Source: Cinclus cinclus
Lineage: Eukaryota; Chordata; Aves; Passeriformes; Cinclidae
Length of the DNA stretch: 64,000 bases
Direction of reading: 5' to 3'
Assembly (NCBI RefSeq): GCF_963662255.1
Contig: NC_085056.1
Coordinates: 7,134,216-7,198,215 of the forward strand
Positions 1-15,200 of this stretch are shown in pieces (the stretch's first letter is position 1; every line of letters begins with the position of its first letter). A model generated the notes under the pieces. The model worked only from the letters and a program-made list of their open reading frames with translations, was not told the DNA's origin and searched no databases. The position numbers and the translations under genes were made by a program.

Positions 1-256
1 CTGGGGCTCCTGGAGGGGGAGCTTGGGGCACTGGGGGGAGTGACCCATGAGCCACCTGGACCACTGGGATGGTCCTAAGAGCAGGATGAGGAGAGAGATG
101 GGGGCAAGGGAAGGGGGTCTTGTTTGAGGGCTGGTGAAGGGTGGGGCCAGGGCCAAACACTGCTTGAGGCGTGGGGAAGTCTGGGATTTGGAGGGAAACC
201 CTTGGGTTTCCTCTCTCCATCAGCATTGGGGTTGATCCTGCTGCTCTCACCCACAG
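1..256. other. Intron of CARMIL2 at window edge
   Basis: No coding exon, RNA gene or repeat is recognised here. It ends in a splice acceptor directly before position 257, so it is read as the 3' part of an intron of CARMIL2. Confidence 0.6.
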
Positions 257-3200
257 GTTCATAGCAGTTTCAGCTTCCTGGAGGTGAGGGAGATGATGGT
301 CCAAGAGCCCAGTGTGGTAAGTGGCACCAGCAACTGGGACAAACCCAACCTGGGCATTATCCCCCATTCTGGCCACTGCCCCATGGCAAACCCTGTTCCA
401 GAGCCCACCACAGGATCTGGGGGTGTCCTGGTCCCCCCTTGCACACTGGGGGTCACCAGTGTTGTCCTCATCAGGGATGTTGCCCTGAAGCTGGAGGTGC
501 AGGGAAGCACCCAGGGGCACTGGGTGGGCGCCTGCACTTCTTCCCCTCTGGCATCCACAGACAGTGCCTGGCCTGCACCTCCTGCTCAGCAGGGACAAGG
601 TGACAAACGGCTGCAGGCTTACCAAGGTGAAGACAAATTTAGCAGGAGGGTGTTTTAAACCCCGTTAATCCTCTTAGAGAGGGGCGGGCACATAAGGCAG
701 ATGTGGCAGTGGGAACCATAGAGGAGAGGAATTGGATATTAAAGCTTGGATATGTTGGCCGAAATAGGGCTGTGGTTCTGGTTTACCTCCTGTCTGGTCC
801 CTTCTAACATCCTGTCTGGCTTTTTCTTGCTCAAACATCATCAGTAACCATGGCCTCAGCCTCCACACGAGGTTTCTGCGGCTCAGCAGGCTGTGTGGTT
901 GAGCTCCAGGAGAGAACTGAAGAAGCTGGGCAAAGACAGAGGGGTGCAGGGGGGCAAGACGTCTGACTGGGCAATGGAAAGCCCAGGGATTGTTAATGTG
1001 CAGGCAGTCCCACGCTCTCCTGCCTCCACAGCCCCGGGCACTGGTGGAAGCGCTGTCCCTGTCCCCATGCGATGCCAGCAGATAATTGTCATCCTGCTCC
1101 CACGCCTCAATCAGCGTGTAATTAAATCAGGGAGCATGTTGCCATGGGATTTTTTTTTTTTTCTGGTAGGAGCCATAAGCTAAAAATGCCCTAAACATCA
1201 ATTGAATAAATTCAGGGAGGAAACCTCCATCCTCCAGCTGCAGCAGGCAGAGACAAGGCTGTTCTCACCTCACTGCATCAGGCTGCCTCTGCATCAGCTT
1301 AAGCTGAATTTTTCAGGAGGTTTATGCCTTATTCTAATGTATTTTATCCTAAATTCCTGGTGCTCACAGCATTCCCTGTGCTTATGGTGCTCTGGCAGGG
1401 TTGGCAGTGAGGAGCTGATGGCTGTCACTGCTGTGTCTGGGGGCTTGGGGACGCTGTGTGCTGCCAGCTTGCTCAGGCATCTCTCATCCTTTGGACCCTG
1501 CAGGTTGTCATAGAAACAGATGCAGCGTCTTACGCCTTCCGGTTCATGTCCTTGGATGATTTGGAGCAAGTTGTTGTCCATGTCACCATGTCACTTAAGA
1601 AGGTCTTTCCAGACTCATCCCTTGGGTAAGGGTCTTCTGCTCCTGAGGAGTGGTTGTGTAGGAAACAGAACAACCCCTTTGCCCAGAAAAGCCCCAGACT
1701 GTAGAATCCTGGAATGGTTTGGGTGGGAAGGAACCTTAAAGATCATCTAGTTCCAGCCCACCTGCCATGAACTGTGACACCTGCAGTAAGAAAACCCCAA
1801 ATATAGGATGGGTCTACAACAGTGCTTTTAGCTGGAGAAAAACACATGAATGGAGGCAAGACCCTGTTCCCTGACTGAATATTTCTGGCCCCCCTATACA
1901 CAAGGGTTATAGCTAAGCAAAAGGTGGGGGGGATTCTCTTGTCCTGGCCCACCCTGACACACCCCCCTGCTCCCTCCCCAGGACGCTGCTCAAGAACTCC
2001 CCCCCCACCCTGTATGAGAGGATCCAGCAGATCACAGACTCACTGGAGGAAATGCTGCAGAGCAACCCTGGGCCCTGTGGTAAGTCCTGCCATGACCTCC
2101 CTCAGGTAGGACCAGGAGGGTTGGAGCACCCTGGGGATCATCCCAGCCCTGCATCCATCAAAAGCAGCTCTGCTGACAGCCCCCACCTCTGCTGGCAGGG
2201 CACCTGTGATGGCTTTGGTCAGATGGAGCCCATGTACTGGGGTTTGCTGTCCACCAGCCCACCCCATCCCATGGGGCAGGAGCAGGTTTGAGGGGATGTA
2301 GCTCCCCAGGAAGAAGCAGGACAGCAGGCAACATTGCTCAGGATCTACTTGCAAGGACCTGTAGCTGTGCATGCTCTTATGCACCTTATATGGCACCACT
2401 GCAGAGCCAGGAGCTTTTCCTGTGGCCTGTCCTGGAGCAGGATACCTCCATTATCACTATAGCAATGTGCCTTGCCTGGTGTCCACATGGATCAAGCAAA
2501 ACAAGACACAACCCCCATTTGGGGGCTGACAGTGGACATCTCTCCCCTTTGAGGAGGGAATGGAGAGCCCTCAGCATCACTTCTGAGTCCCTGTCATCCC
2601 TCTCCTGTTTTTCACTCTCCCCAAAGTTCTCCTGTATGTTCCCATGGGAAGGTGTGTTCCCAGAATTGCCTTCTGTTTGCAGGGGGGTTTTCAGAGACCT
2701 ATGCTGCTCTGTGTGATTACAACAGCTTTGCCTTCCGTGAGGAGATCCAGTGGGTAAGCTGGTCCATCCCGTGGATGGAGCAGTGGCAGTGGGTCACTTG
2801 GTGGGCAGGATGCTTATGGGTGCCTCATGGAGCTGCTGGGGTTGGGACAGCCCAGATTTGGGAACTACAGCTTTGTCTGGCTTGAGTGTCCCCTGGAATC
2901 AAAGTGCAGGTGGGAGCAGCGTGCCTTGGACCAGGTTGTTTCCTACTCTGTGACCTAAGGGGAGCCCCTGGAAATCTGGGACCTTACTGGGTGTCCTAGT
3001 AGAGGAGAATCCTGCTGGAACCCAGCCATAACAGGACTCACTGTCCCCCCTTCCTCTGGACACTGATCCCAGTTCACCTCTCCCTACACCCTCACCCCCA
3101 CCAGCATGGGGTGTGTTGCCTTCTGACCATTTCCTGCAAGAGTTGTCCAAGACTTACCAAGCTGGGACATGTACCCTGCCAGCCAGAGCATTAGGGAAGG

Positions 3201-6200
3201 TTTTAGGTTTTGGGTTTAGACAAGGGACTCCCTAGAAGGGGCTCCCCAAGGGCTCAGCTCCCTCCAGCAGCACCAGGCACCTGAGCCCTTCCCAGGACCT
3301 AGTGCTGAGCCTGATCCGTGTGCTCATCCTTCTGGGAAGGATGTGGACAATATTTACCACAGCCAGGACTGCCGGGAATTCAACCTGCTGGACTTCAGCC
3401 ACCTGGAGAGCAGGTGAGTCCTCTAGCCATGTTGCCTGCAGTGTCCCAAGCACTCATCCTCATTCTCCCTGTCCCTGTTGGGGGGCTCAGCATGCTCTTC
3501 TGCCCATGTTAGAAGTTTTTATAGCTTACATGCCCCAGGGATGCCACATCTGCAGCCTGACACTCCCCAGCACCAAACGCTCTGAGCCCAGTCCCATGGG
3601 GCAGCAGCTGAGAGTCTGGCCAGCCTCTCTGTTCATTTTTAACTCTTAGATCAGCCTGGGAGCTGTTTATGGGACTGAAAACCTAATGTCAGAGCAGTTT
3701 CTTGCAGCTCGTGGCTGTCAGGTGTTTCCCTATGCAAAGCAGCTGTTTCTGCTTGCCACCCTGAAACTTGCCCTGCTCCATACCAGCCCCCTCCAGATAT
3801 CTGTTATAACCTTGTTATCACCTGATTATAACCTGATAGTGGGGCTGTGAGCTCCAGCTGTGCCTGGAGTTCTCCCTGTGGGGCTCAGCCACAGTCTCCA
3901 TCCCAAGAAATATGGAACAAGGGCTCAGTCCTCAGGGGAGGCAACTGCCAGGCTGGGCTGCAGCAAGTCAGAGTTCTGGCTTGGGTGTTTTGGGGAACAG
4001 AGGATCTGTGTTCAGCTGGTGAAAAAGGAGACCATTTTAGAGATTTCTTTGGATGAGGAAGTGAAAAAGAAACTTATTTGAACTCAACCAAAACCTGTGG
4101 TGTTGCTCACATGAGAGCTCAGAGTTAAAAAGAATTTAAAACCCCGAGGTTAAGATAGAAGCATGCAAATATTTCGATTAATTTTATTTTCCCCAAGGGA
4201 ATAATCTGGGGAAGATGATCTGTACCCATGGGTTGCTTTAAACCCACAGTCCCCAGCCCTGTTCTGTTGAACTTTGTGTTGGGGCACATTGAGGCTGGGG
4301 GTCTTGGAGCATCCCAGGGTTGGGGCAGTTGGAGCACCTGAGGTTTGGATGTTGGGGCACCATGGGATGGGTGTGTTCTGGCATCCTGGGTGTCTTGGGG
4401 CACCCTGGGGTTGGATGTCTTGGGACACGCCCCAATTGGGTGTTCTGGGTCACCCATTTGGGATTAGCCTTGGCTCATTCTGGCCTTTGACTCTCTTATC
4501 CCTGTTGCCCTGCAGGGATGTGGCGCTGAGTGTTGCTGCCTTGTCCTTCAACCTGTGGTTCACCAAGCTCTCCTGCAAGGATTTCAGGCTGGTGAGTGCT
4601 GGTGCTCTGGCTCTGGGAGCACCACAGGTGGCCAGGTTCCCAGAAAGGCTTTCTTCTCCCTTGCCAGAATCAGGAGATTTCAGAGCAGCTGCTCTACATG
4701 CTCAGCAAATCAGTGACATTGGAAGAGCTGGTCCTGGAGAACAGTGGGTTGAAAGTGTAAGTGAAGTTGTTGCAAGGCACTGATGAGCTGGTTCTTGGCA
4801 GCCTGGTGGTTCTTCCCTCAGTGCATGGAGCAGGGAGGGCCATGCATGGACCCTTGTGCCAGGGGTTGCTGACTCCACCCCCTCCACACTGGGAAGCTCA
4901 CTGGGAGCTAAGACTCCCATAGCCTGGAAGGCCAGTGAATACCACCCACTCCTGGAGATGCTCTGCTTCCTTCTGGCTGCAGATGGAGCCAGGTCTGCCA
5001 CACAAGCAGCAGCTGGTGGCATGTCCTTGTAAGACTACGGGGCTGATGGCTGCGTTTCCTGGAGGTGTCCAAGCATTGCTCAGATGGATAACCCTTCTCC
5101 CCACAGTGACTTTGTGCAGAGGATGGCCCATGCACTCAGCAGCCATCCCAGCTCTGTCCTGCACACCATCAACCTTGCTGGCAACCAGCTGGAAGACAGA
5201 GGTACTCAAATTCTGGGCTGGGATGAGTTTACATCCCAAAAAACTGATGTTCAACTCCAGATCCCACCAGCAGGTGCCTCCTGTCCTGGAGGCTGCAGCT
5301 CAGGGTGGGATGGACACCCAGCTGTGCTGGCACAGCCATTCAGAGCCCTCTGCTCTCATCAGGGGTCATGGCCTTCAGCCGGCACATGGAGAAGAGTTCC
5401 AAGGGTCTGCAGAGCCTCAGCTTGGCCAGGACAATGCTCACAGCCAAAGGTAGAGCACAGATACCTTTGCCCCACTCCACAAAAGGAGTGACAGGAGGGG
5501 CTGCAGGGATGCCCTGGAAAGGGCATCTTCATGGATGTGATGTCCTGCTGCCCCAGCTGGAGGGAAGTTCCCTTGCTCTGCTCCAAGGCTCTCCCCAGTG
5601 CAGGGAGCCTGTAGCCATCCACCTCTCCCACTCTCTTTGAGCAGGGATGAGCACATTATGCAAGGCCCTCACAGATAACAAAGCCATTGGATTCTCCCTG
5701 CGGCACTTGGACCTCTCTGGAAACCCCGGCACCCTGGCTGGGGATGACATCAGTGTGAGTACCAGTGCTGTGATGGGTGGGACCACATGTCCCCAGTGTG
5801 GTTTGGATGGCTTTGGTCTCCTCTGGTCTGTGCCCTGCCCTGCAGCACCCATGGATGGGGAGCTCATGGCCACAACACCCTGTGCCTGCCTGGGAGCAGC
5901 TGGGGACACCCTGGGGACATCCCCCTGCATCTCCCTGTGGGAGTGTGGGAGATGCCATCTGGAGCAAGGATGTGTCCCATGAGAGAGTAGGTTCCTGTGT
6001 GCAGGATTCACCCCTGTGCTCAGCGGGAGGGAGGAGACAGCCTGAAACTGGGATTCCAGGGCTGCAGGGTGGGGGGTGGGATTCAGGAGCGAAACTGCTG
6101 AGCCCCCTCTGCTCACAGAACCTGCAGAGCCTCCTCCGCCACTGCCACTCCCTCTCCCACCTCAGCCTGGCTGGCACAGACTGTCCTTTGGATGCTGTGA

Positions 6201-9200
6201 GTACCATGCAGGGGGTCCTGGCAATGAGCCCTGCCCTCAGTCCCCCTCCATCCCTGGGCTGTGCGAGGGGCTGCAGCACCTCTGGGTCCTCCTCCACATG
6301 GCTCACATTCCCACCCTGGCAGCTCTTTGGAGCCTTGGTCCACGGATCCCACACCAGCCTCATCCACCTGGATCTCTCCAAAAACGTGTACTCCCACAAG
6401 TAAGCCCTGGGATGGTGCGAGAGGAGTGTGGTACCAGGGGTACCCAGGGGGGTGGCTGGTGCTGGGTTGCAGCAGTTGCCATGTTGTGTCTATCCTTCTC
6501 AGGAGGGTGAAAACCACTTCCCCTGACATCAAGGAGTTTTTCAGCCAGGCCTGCTCCCTCAGACATGTCTCCCTGGCAGGTACCAAGCTGCCAGCCGATG
6601 TCGTAAGGTGCGGTTGGGCTGTGGGTGATGGATTTGGGCTGAGCATAACCTGGGGAGATGGATGGATGGATGGATGGATGGATGGATGGATGGATGGATG
6701 GGGCTGTGAGAGGCAGAGCTCTGGGAAGGATGCCTTCTCCAGTATCCCACTGCCTGCACTGTTGGGGATGCCCATGGCAGGTGCTGGTGCCCCCATTTCT
6801 TGCACCAGTGGGGGGTTTTGGTGACTTTTCCAGGGCATTGCTGCAAGGACTGGCAGACAACAGTCACATCAGTGACCTGCACCTGGATCTTAGCAGCTGT
6901 GAGGTGAGGGCCCAGCATTCATGGGCACCATCCCTCCAGTCAGAGGTCCCATTGTGTGGGAAGGTCCATGCCCTGTCTGACCTCCCCGACAGTAGGATCT
7001 CATTTGCATGGCTTATTGCCTCCCCTGTACTGATGTCTTGCTGTTTTTAACAAGCTGAGGTCAGCAGGGGCCCAGGTCATCCAGGATCTCATCCCTGATG
7101 CCAGCTCCATCAGTTACCTGGACTTGTCTGACAATGGTAGGTTGCTTTTTCCCAGCCTTGACAAGATCTCCATCTTTTTTGGCCCTTCATGTCCAGTCAC
7201 ACAGCACAGAGAGTGGGGTGATTTCTTTATGCCCTTCTACATCAAGACTTGCCAGAATTTCTCATTTCACATCTTTCTTTTGGTACAGTCCTCTTCAGTT
7301 CACTGAATCTGAAGTGGTCTGGTGCCTCTGGTTCAGGGTTTGAAGCACTGAAAAGGTTTCCCTGGGCAGAAACTCTTCCCACCTCTCTGCAGGTGTTTGT
7401 AGCCTCTGCTGCCAGCCTTGTCCTGCTGTGGCCTTGGAAGCCATGGGCAAGTGATCCTAATCATCACAAACATCACCTCTGCCAGCTGTTAATTTCACCT
7501 AGAAGGCCCTGAACTCTCAAGCAGCCTTACTAAGATCCCACAGCAGATCGTGCAACTCCTCAGTAGCCACAAGGCTCTGGGAAAGCTGATGTGGTTTGGA
7601 GTACTTCAGGACACCAATGCTCCAAAAGCTCATGCTCTCACCCACACCCTCTTGGTCAACCTTTGCCAAAATTTGCTTCTATTTCCGGCTTTCCCAGTAG
7701 AGCATCTTTGTGCGGGAGGGACAGTGCATAGGGATGGGTGTTGGTGCCTCGTGCCCTTGGCTGGTTGAGCTGCTGGGTGAGAAGATCCCTGCCCATGTCT
7801 CTACCCAATTTCACTGGGGATGGTACAGCCAGGAGGATGGGAGTGCAGGCAGCTGCCTGAAAGCTGAACTCCCTCTATGTTGTCCAGGGTGATGGGGGGC
7901 ACATCCCTGGGGGATGGCAGAAAGCAAGTGCCATGTCCAGCTCCCTTAGTGCCCCCATGGCTCAGCACAGCCTTGGCATCCCAATATCAGGAGTGCCCAC
8001 AGTGGCTGCTCCATCCCTGATGTCATTTCTCAGGGACCCCAGCCCTGCACAGGTCTTCAGTCTCCCTGGGGAAGCCAGGAAGGGAGGAAGATGCCCAGGA
8101 AGTTCCCAAGCATCTCCATCATCCCACTGTGGCAGCTTGGTGGCTCTGCAGGTCTCCTGTGAAAGGACCACCTTGGTGCCACCTCCATGGACTTGTTGGA
8201 GCATCTTCTTGGGTGTCTCCCATGTCCTGCAGGCTTTGACCCTGACATGGTGACACTGGTGCTCTCCATTGGCAGAAGCAAATCCATTAGGCACGTCTCC
8301 CTGGGGAAGAACTTCAACATCAAATCCAAGTGAGTGCAAAGCAGCAGCACCCAGGCTTGGAGCCGTCCTGGAATGGTGCACACACCTTGACTCTCACTCC
8401 CCATCAAAAGCCCATGGGCTGGTAGGAATTCCCTGCCCATCCTGGCTGCTCCAATACAACAGGGAGGGTCACCATTGCCAGCACCTGGTGCAGTGTCAGA
8501 GATGGGTCATAGCCCAGGCAAGGGTGGGAGGGAGGACAGAGCTCTGCCAGCTGCCTCTGTGGCCCCAGGGCACGCACAAGTAACCCTAACACACACACAC
8601 ACACCATCTCTCCTGCAGGGAAGGTCTGTTGGATGTCCTGCATCGCATTGTCCAGCTCACCCAGGAGGAGGATTGTGTAAGTCCAGCTTGCCCTCAGCCA
8701 CCACAACCACCCCATGCATGCTCCTGGTCACCCTCCGCCACTGCTGTGCAGTCTCCATGCTGGGGGTGCCATGCAGATCCCTCCTGCACAGGCTAGGAGC
8801 AGTCCTCCCCCTCTCCCACTGCCATTCAAGTCCTTCTGCTTTTATTTTTCCTCAGTCTGAAGCAGAAGCTCAGACAGGGGAGTGGGAGCTGTTCCCATTC
8901 ATCTGGGAAGATAGGAGCTTGTGTCTGGCTAAAGGCATGGAGGAGACACTTGGTGTAACCTGGATTCAGCACAGCTTTCCCCCAAAACCTCTCTTTTCTC
9001 CCCACTGCCTGCCAGGCATCTGAGCTAAATCCAGCCTGTTGCCTAAGCACTCATTGCCCTTCTGTTTCCTGGGGTTCAGCATCACTTGTACTCTCCAAAG
9101 CCAGCACCAGCCCAGAGGCTGCTGGACAGGGATGGAGGCTGTGTCTGAAGGGTGACGTGCACCTTGACATGTCCTGGCCACCTGTTCCCCTCCTTGTCCC

Positions 9201-12200
9201 TCTTCTAGCCTCTCCAGTCACTGTCTGTGGCTGAATCGCGCCTCAAACTGGGAACCAACGTCCTGCTGAGTGCCCTGGGCAGTAACACCAGCCTCGTCTC
9301 CCTGGACATCAGTGGCAATGCCATGGGGGACACGGGGGCCAAGATGCTCGCCAAGGCCCTGCAGATCAACACCAAGCTCAGGTAGCAGCAGCTCTATAAC
9401 ACCCTGTGGGTGACCCTGTGCTGGGTGGCCCTGAAGTGATAGTTGTGATGCTGATGCCATCAGAAGAGGCTTGTCATGGCTTTTGATGACCATGGATGCA
9501 GTCCTGGACCACCCCTGGTTCATGGCTGGATGCTATGATTCCATTTTGCACCCATGACAGTCATCTGGCAGTGCTGGCAGGGGACAACTGAAGGACAAGA
9601 GCACAATCTCTACCCTGGTGTTTGCCACCTCTTTTCCAGGCTCCTGCACAGCCCAACATGCTGCAGACAGACCTTTGTGGTCACTGCTCTCAACTTATGC
9701 TCTGCCATCAGTTCCTAAAAACACCATTTTTGACCACATTGTGTATAAAAAGCCAAAGCAGGGGTGCCTGCAGAGGACAGGGATTTGTGTTCAGCCAGGG
9801 CCGTTCTTCTGGGAGACATCTGTTCCTGCCCACAGGATGGTGCCTGAATGTATCCTCCCAGTCCTTCACTCCCTCCAGGAACCCACCTAATTTACAACTC
9901 CTTGCAAAGTCCATGTTTAGGTTTTGCATACTGAAAATTGTAATTTTTAACCTCATTTTTAGGTTCTCTGATGCCTGGAGTCAGCCTTGACCTTGCTGGC
10001 ACCCACCTCAGGGTGGTGTGGGCGTGGGCAGGGCTCACCTAGGTCCTTTTTGCAGGACTGTGGTTTGGGACAGGAACAACACAACTGCCCATGGACTCCT
10101 AGAGGTGGCTCAAGCTTTGGAGAGGTAAGAAGGAAGCCTCTAGGTCCTCCTGGCTTGTTACCACCATGCAGAAGAGCCTCTGTCACCAGCATGTCACTGT
10201 TCCCAGGGCCTCTATCTATTCCTCTTGAATGGAAAGGCCATCACACAGTTTCATACATGTCCCAAGGGAGTTGGTCTACAGCTCTGGCCTTGCAGCCAGA
10301 AAAGCAACCTGACACCCATTTGGTGATGACAGGCCCGTTGCCAACCTCAGGGACTCCCCTGTGCTCTGCATCCCAACCAGCACAGCCTCATGTCACCCAA
10401 GGACCCCCAAGTGAGCACGAGGAAATGTGGTGGTGGTGGTGATGATGTGATGCTCCTCCCTGCCCATGACAGGTGGTTAGAGTTTGTTCACCTGCTGAGC
10501 ACACCCACCACCCTGTCTGCTGTTTGGCTGTGCAGACCTCTGGAGGTCTGAAGGAAGAGGGGTACATGGAGAGCCTGGGCAGTTGGTCACTGCCACACCA
10601 GCAGGGTCTGCTGAGGGTCAGAGTTTGGCCATCCCTATCTCCAGGGCTGGACCTCAGGAAAACGTCCAGGCTGCTGTTGGGTGGGCTCTGGGCCTGTGCC
10701 ATATCTGTGGGGACATGACCAGGAGGGGTGAGCCCTGGGTGCAGCAGCAGCACCTGCTCACCCCACTCTGCCTCACAGGAATTACACGCTCAAGTCGATG
10801 CCGCTGCCCATGAGCGACGTGGCGCAGGCTTATCGCAGCAACCCCGAGAGGACGGAGGAGGCCGTGCACAAGGTGGGGGGATGTGGGCTGGGGGATGCAG
10901 GGCCAGGTGCCACCATCACTGCTCATGGCCTCTTTCCTTTGCAGCTCCAGTCCTGCCTGACGAGAAACCAGCTGCGGCAAACGCTGCCGGCACAGACCTT
11001 CCGGCTGCAGCAGGGCATCCTCACCACCTCCTCTGAACAGGTCTGATGGACAAATTACTGCATGGGGCTGCTCCTCCCCTACCCCAAACGACCCTGGCTT
11101 GCTCATGTGAGCTCTTGCAAGCAGCAAAACACTCTTTTAATCTTTCCTGAGTGGAAGGCAGAGGAGAATGAAGGGATGGAACAGGTTGCTCAGAGAAATT
11201 CTAGGTGCCAAATCTATGGAAGTGTTCAAGCCCAGGATGGGCTCAGAGCAAGCTGGTCTAGTGGAAGGTGTCCCCGACCATGGTATGGGGTTGGAATGAG
11301 AGGACCTTTAAGGTCCCTTCCAACCCAAACCATTTCATGGTTCTAGGGTAGGGGTGGATGGAAAGCAGATCTCCTGAAATGCTGCTGGTTGCATCCATGC
11401 ATTTCGTGCATATGCACTGCTGAGATAACTTGCTGCTATGCTAACTATACAGTGTGTTCCTGCACCCCGTGCACTCTCGACAACAAATCCCTGCCATGTG
11501 GTAACCCTGGTTATTAGGCAGGGATGCTCTCAGAGGATGTAACCTGCATGTGCCCCCTCTGAGCACACTCTTCTCTGGGAAAGTCACAGCAAGGAGGGAA
11601 ACTGGCAGTGCAGCTCCAGCACTGGCAGATGACACAGCCTCTCTGTGTTCCAGATGGTGAATGAGATCTGCCTGAGTGTGCAGAAGCACGTCGACATCCT
11701 CAGCACCTGCATGGGCAGGGAAGTGGAGACAGACATCCTCTGTGCTGAGGAGGCCATCAGGAATGCCAACCTCTCTGTCAGTGTGAGTCCAGTGTGGGAA
11801 ACCCCCTCAGCTCACCCAGCATCCATTTGGGATCGAAGCAGGGCATTGATCAGTTAATGACATCATTAACTAGCAGTCAGGGAATTCGAGAATGTCGATG
11901 CAACAGATGCACACCATCGAGCACATGCAAACATTAAAGAACAGCTGAGAATTTCTGAATTCCCTTTTAGAACAAAGATCAAAATGTTCTTAGTCCCCTT
12001 GCCCCCGAGACACACAGCTATGTGCACATTCCCCCCCGAGGTTACACCCCCTCTTCCTCTGGCAATCCCATACTCACATGTCCCTCCTTGGGAGAGATAG
12101 GTGCTCCAGATTTGAGAACACCCTGCAACCCACAGATGCCCACATTGGTGACAAACCTCCCTTAATCTCTGAGGGGTCCCTCCCTGGGGCACCTTCATCC

Positions 12201-15200
12201 CACTCTAGCAATGAGAATGCTCCATCAGCCCATGACAAAATCCATCATGTTGGCTTGTAAGCTCCTGGCTCTGTCAGGCCTGGTCTGATCCTCCTGATCT
12301 TAGTTCTCTCTCCCCATTGCACCTTTTCCTCCTCTACTTCTATTTAAACCACCTCCTTTCCCCTTTCCCCCAACTCTCTGGCACCCCCTTGGTTACTTAA
12401 TCTGGCAGAGACAGTATTTAAGAAGACAGTACTGATGCTAGAAAGGTGATGAAAGTGTTGATTAAGGGTCTCCTGATGCAGGTAGAAGTGTAGTGGGATA
12501 CAAGAGGGGAAGGAGAGTCAGTGGGTGATGGGGAGAAATTGAGGGGATGCAGGGACTGTGAAGGATGAGGATGTCCAAACCTGGCCTAGCAAAGCCAGAA
12601 GATCACTGGGTCTCCCCAGCTGATGCTCTTCCATGGGTCAGCCACAGATGCAGGCTGTGCATGGAAATACGGGAAGATGAGGTGACATGGGAAGATCCAC
12701 ATCATCTCTCTTCCCATGTCAGATCCTGCCCCTCCTGTATGAGGCAGGAAACACCCCCTACCAGAATGGCAAGCTACAGCACAAGCTGGAATGTCTCACG
12801 GAGGAAGCATCACAGACCTGCAGCCGGGAAATCCAGGTGGGCACCCATGGGCAGCACAGGATGTTCACCAGCCTTGGCCCAAGGATAAGGGGGATGGTGT
12901 CTACTGAAAATCATGTGAATTCTGATAGAAAAGAAATTGAAACCTTCCTTTCCTACCCAAACTTCAGGCAATCATGCAGGCCGTGCTGGACACGGCCCAT
13001 GGCCTGTGCCCAGCTGTGGTGCAGAAGAGCGGGGTCAGGGATCAGCTGGTCAATGCCATGTCGGAGCGGATCTGCCTCCAGGAGCACCTCAGCCTCAGCT
13101 CTGTCCTGGACCAGATGGTCACCGATGTCTTCAGCAAGCTGAAGTGGGTGATGTGCTGTTCTTCCTTCTCACTCAGTCACTGTCACTGACCCATGGGGCT
13201 GGAGAAGCATTCTGGGGGCTCTCAACCAACTTCTTTCTCCACATTGTGGTAGAGGTGTGCTGGGACCTGCTGCTGTGTTTTTCCAGCTATTGCTTTGCTT
13301 CCTGCTTGGATCCACTTTGGATGAGTCCCTAGGGTGCTGGGGAAACCCATGGGGTGATATTCCTGCAGGCACATCCCCTTGGCTGGCCCTGGCCATCAAC
13401 AATGTGATACATTTGGCATTCTCCATCCCAACCAGTGCCTGTTCCCATTCCTGCTCAGGCAGCACAGACTCAGCAAGCCGCAGCACATGGGCATGTTCTG
13501 GGAGCCCCTCTGTGTGCCACAGCCAAACATCCATCTCCTTAGCAAAGCCCTCCCTGGGGAGGTGGCCTCATGGCTTGCAGGCTTGGTGGGTGCTAGCCCT
13601 GAGAGCCCTCTTTCTGCTCCCAGTGAAATCAAGCTGTCCGTCACAGCCGCTGTAGCTGACTGCATCGTGGACACTGTGCTGGGAGACCTGACCGTCGCCC
13701 AGTGCAAACTGGTGAGTGCTGGGGGCTGCCAGCACCTGTGGGATGGGGATGTGGGGTTGGGATACAGGATGGGAGTCTAGGTACCCCAGCATTGTCCAGA
13801 TACCCAGGCACCAATGCTGTGACCATGGATTAGCAGGCTGGGAAGCAGGACAATTCCCACCAAGGCTGTTTTTCCTCCCAGGTAATCTCCCAGTGTGGTC
13901 ACAGCAATATTAACACCCTGAGCAAAGTCCCAGCGCTGCTGCCATGTGGTGGGGATGCTGGAGTGACACCAGGCACCAGCTACTCCTGCAACAGGGCAGC
14001 TGTGCTGGGCTGGACACCGGCTAATCAGGCCTAAATCCGCTCACAAATCCCAGCCGTGGGTAGGGAGCAGAGGAGCACGGAGCACACAGGGCAGCTGAGC
14101 ACACTTCAGCCTCTGGGATAATTTAAGCGCTTCCTAATGGTTTTAGGCAGAGAGCCTCTCCAAGCAGGGGCTCGACCTCCTGGTGCTGCCGCCGGAGTCG
14201 GCTGAGGACGATGCCACGGCGCTGGCGAGGGGCAGGAATCCTCCAGACCTCGCTGCAGAGGAGGTAGGGTCCGGACCCGCTGCTGCCGCGTGATGCCCGC
14301 AGTATAACCACCCTTTATCCGCCTTACAGGATGATGCTGGGCTTAACACCAGAGCCTCTCTGGGTGCACGCACCCCCCAGCACCCCTCAGGGCAGTGTTA
14401 AGGCAATTAGCCCTGGGAAATGGGACCATTAGCCTGCCAGGCCATGCTGCTGGCACCGGGAATGTGTCCTTGTGGCAGCATGGCTGTTTGTACCTTGTCC
14501 TGTTGTTGCTGCTTTGGGACATGGGATCCAGCGTAGTGCATTGTTCTGGATGGGGAAGTATTCAATCCAGCACTGTGGGTAGTTTTGGAGCTGGGACAAG
14601 ATGAGGGGGTGCAGCCCTGGGAGCCTAGGGGTGATGGAGGGATTGCACCCATCACTGGATGAAGCCTGGCTGGCTCTGGCTGCCTCTTGGCACAGCCAGC
14701 TTGTTCATGCCGGAGCTGCCACCATCCCTCTCTCCCTGCAGTACAAGATGGCCCTGCGGAGGAGAAACAAGCATTTCAGGAGCATTCGGCCCACACCAAC
14801 TGTGAGAAGTAAGGTCACTGCTGAACTGTCCCTCTCCTGTGGCTCAGTGGGTGCCATGCTGCCTCCATGGGGCATGGCAGGGGTGGGGACCTCGCAGAAG
14901 CAACCTGGGAGCCTAGAGACCCCCATAGTGATGGGCTGAGGGCAGCAGGATCTGGACCCTTCAGAGGGACTCTCCCAGTGCTGGGGTGGGGGTCTGTGGG
15001 GGAAGCTCACCTTGACCTTCCTCTTGTGCTGGTTTTGGGCCACAGCTGGCTCAGTGCCCTTGGGCAGTGGAGTAAATGCCCTGAACTCCCTCCCCAGATA
15101 GCCAGCTAGGGGTAGGAGGTTTCTCTGTGACTGTGGGTGCCATGGTATCTCCCACTGCCATCCCACGATCCACCCTGAACATAGACGTCACCCACTCACC

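Noticed and set aside
6113..6918. Open frames with repeated S-I-H-P or M-D-G-W units
   Set aside because: Translations of the (GATG)n microsatellite in a CARMIL2 intron, visible in several frames on both strands.
11783..12722. CARMIL2 intron with TATTTAA-like and C-rich blocks that could be an old LTR
   Set aside because: No TG...CA ends, poly(A) signal or family match could be supported by eye.
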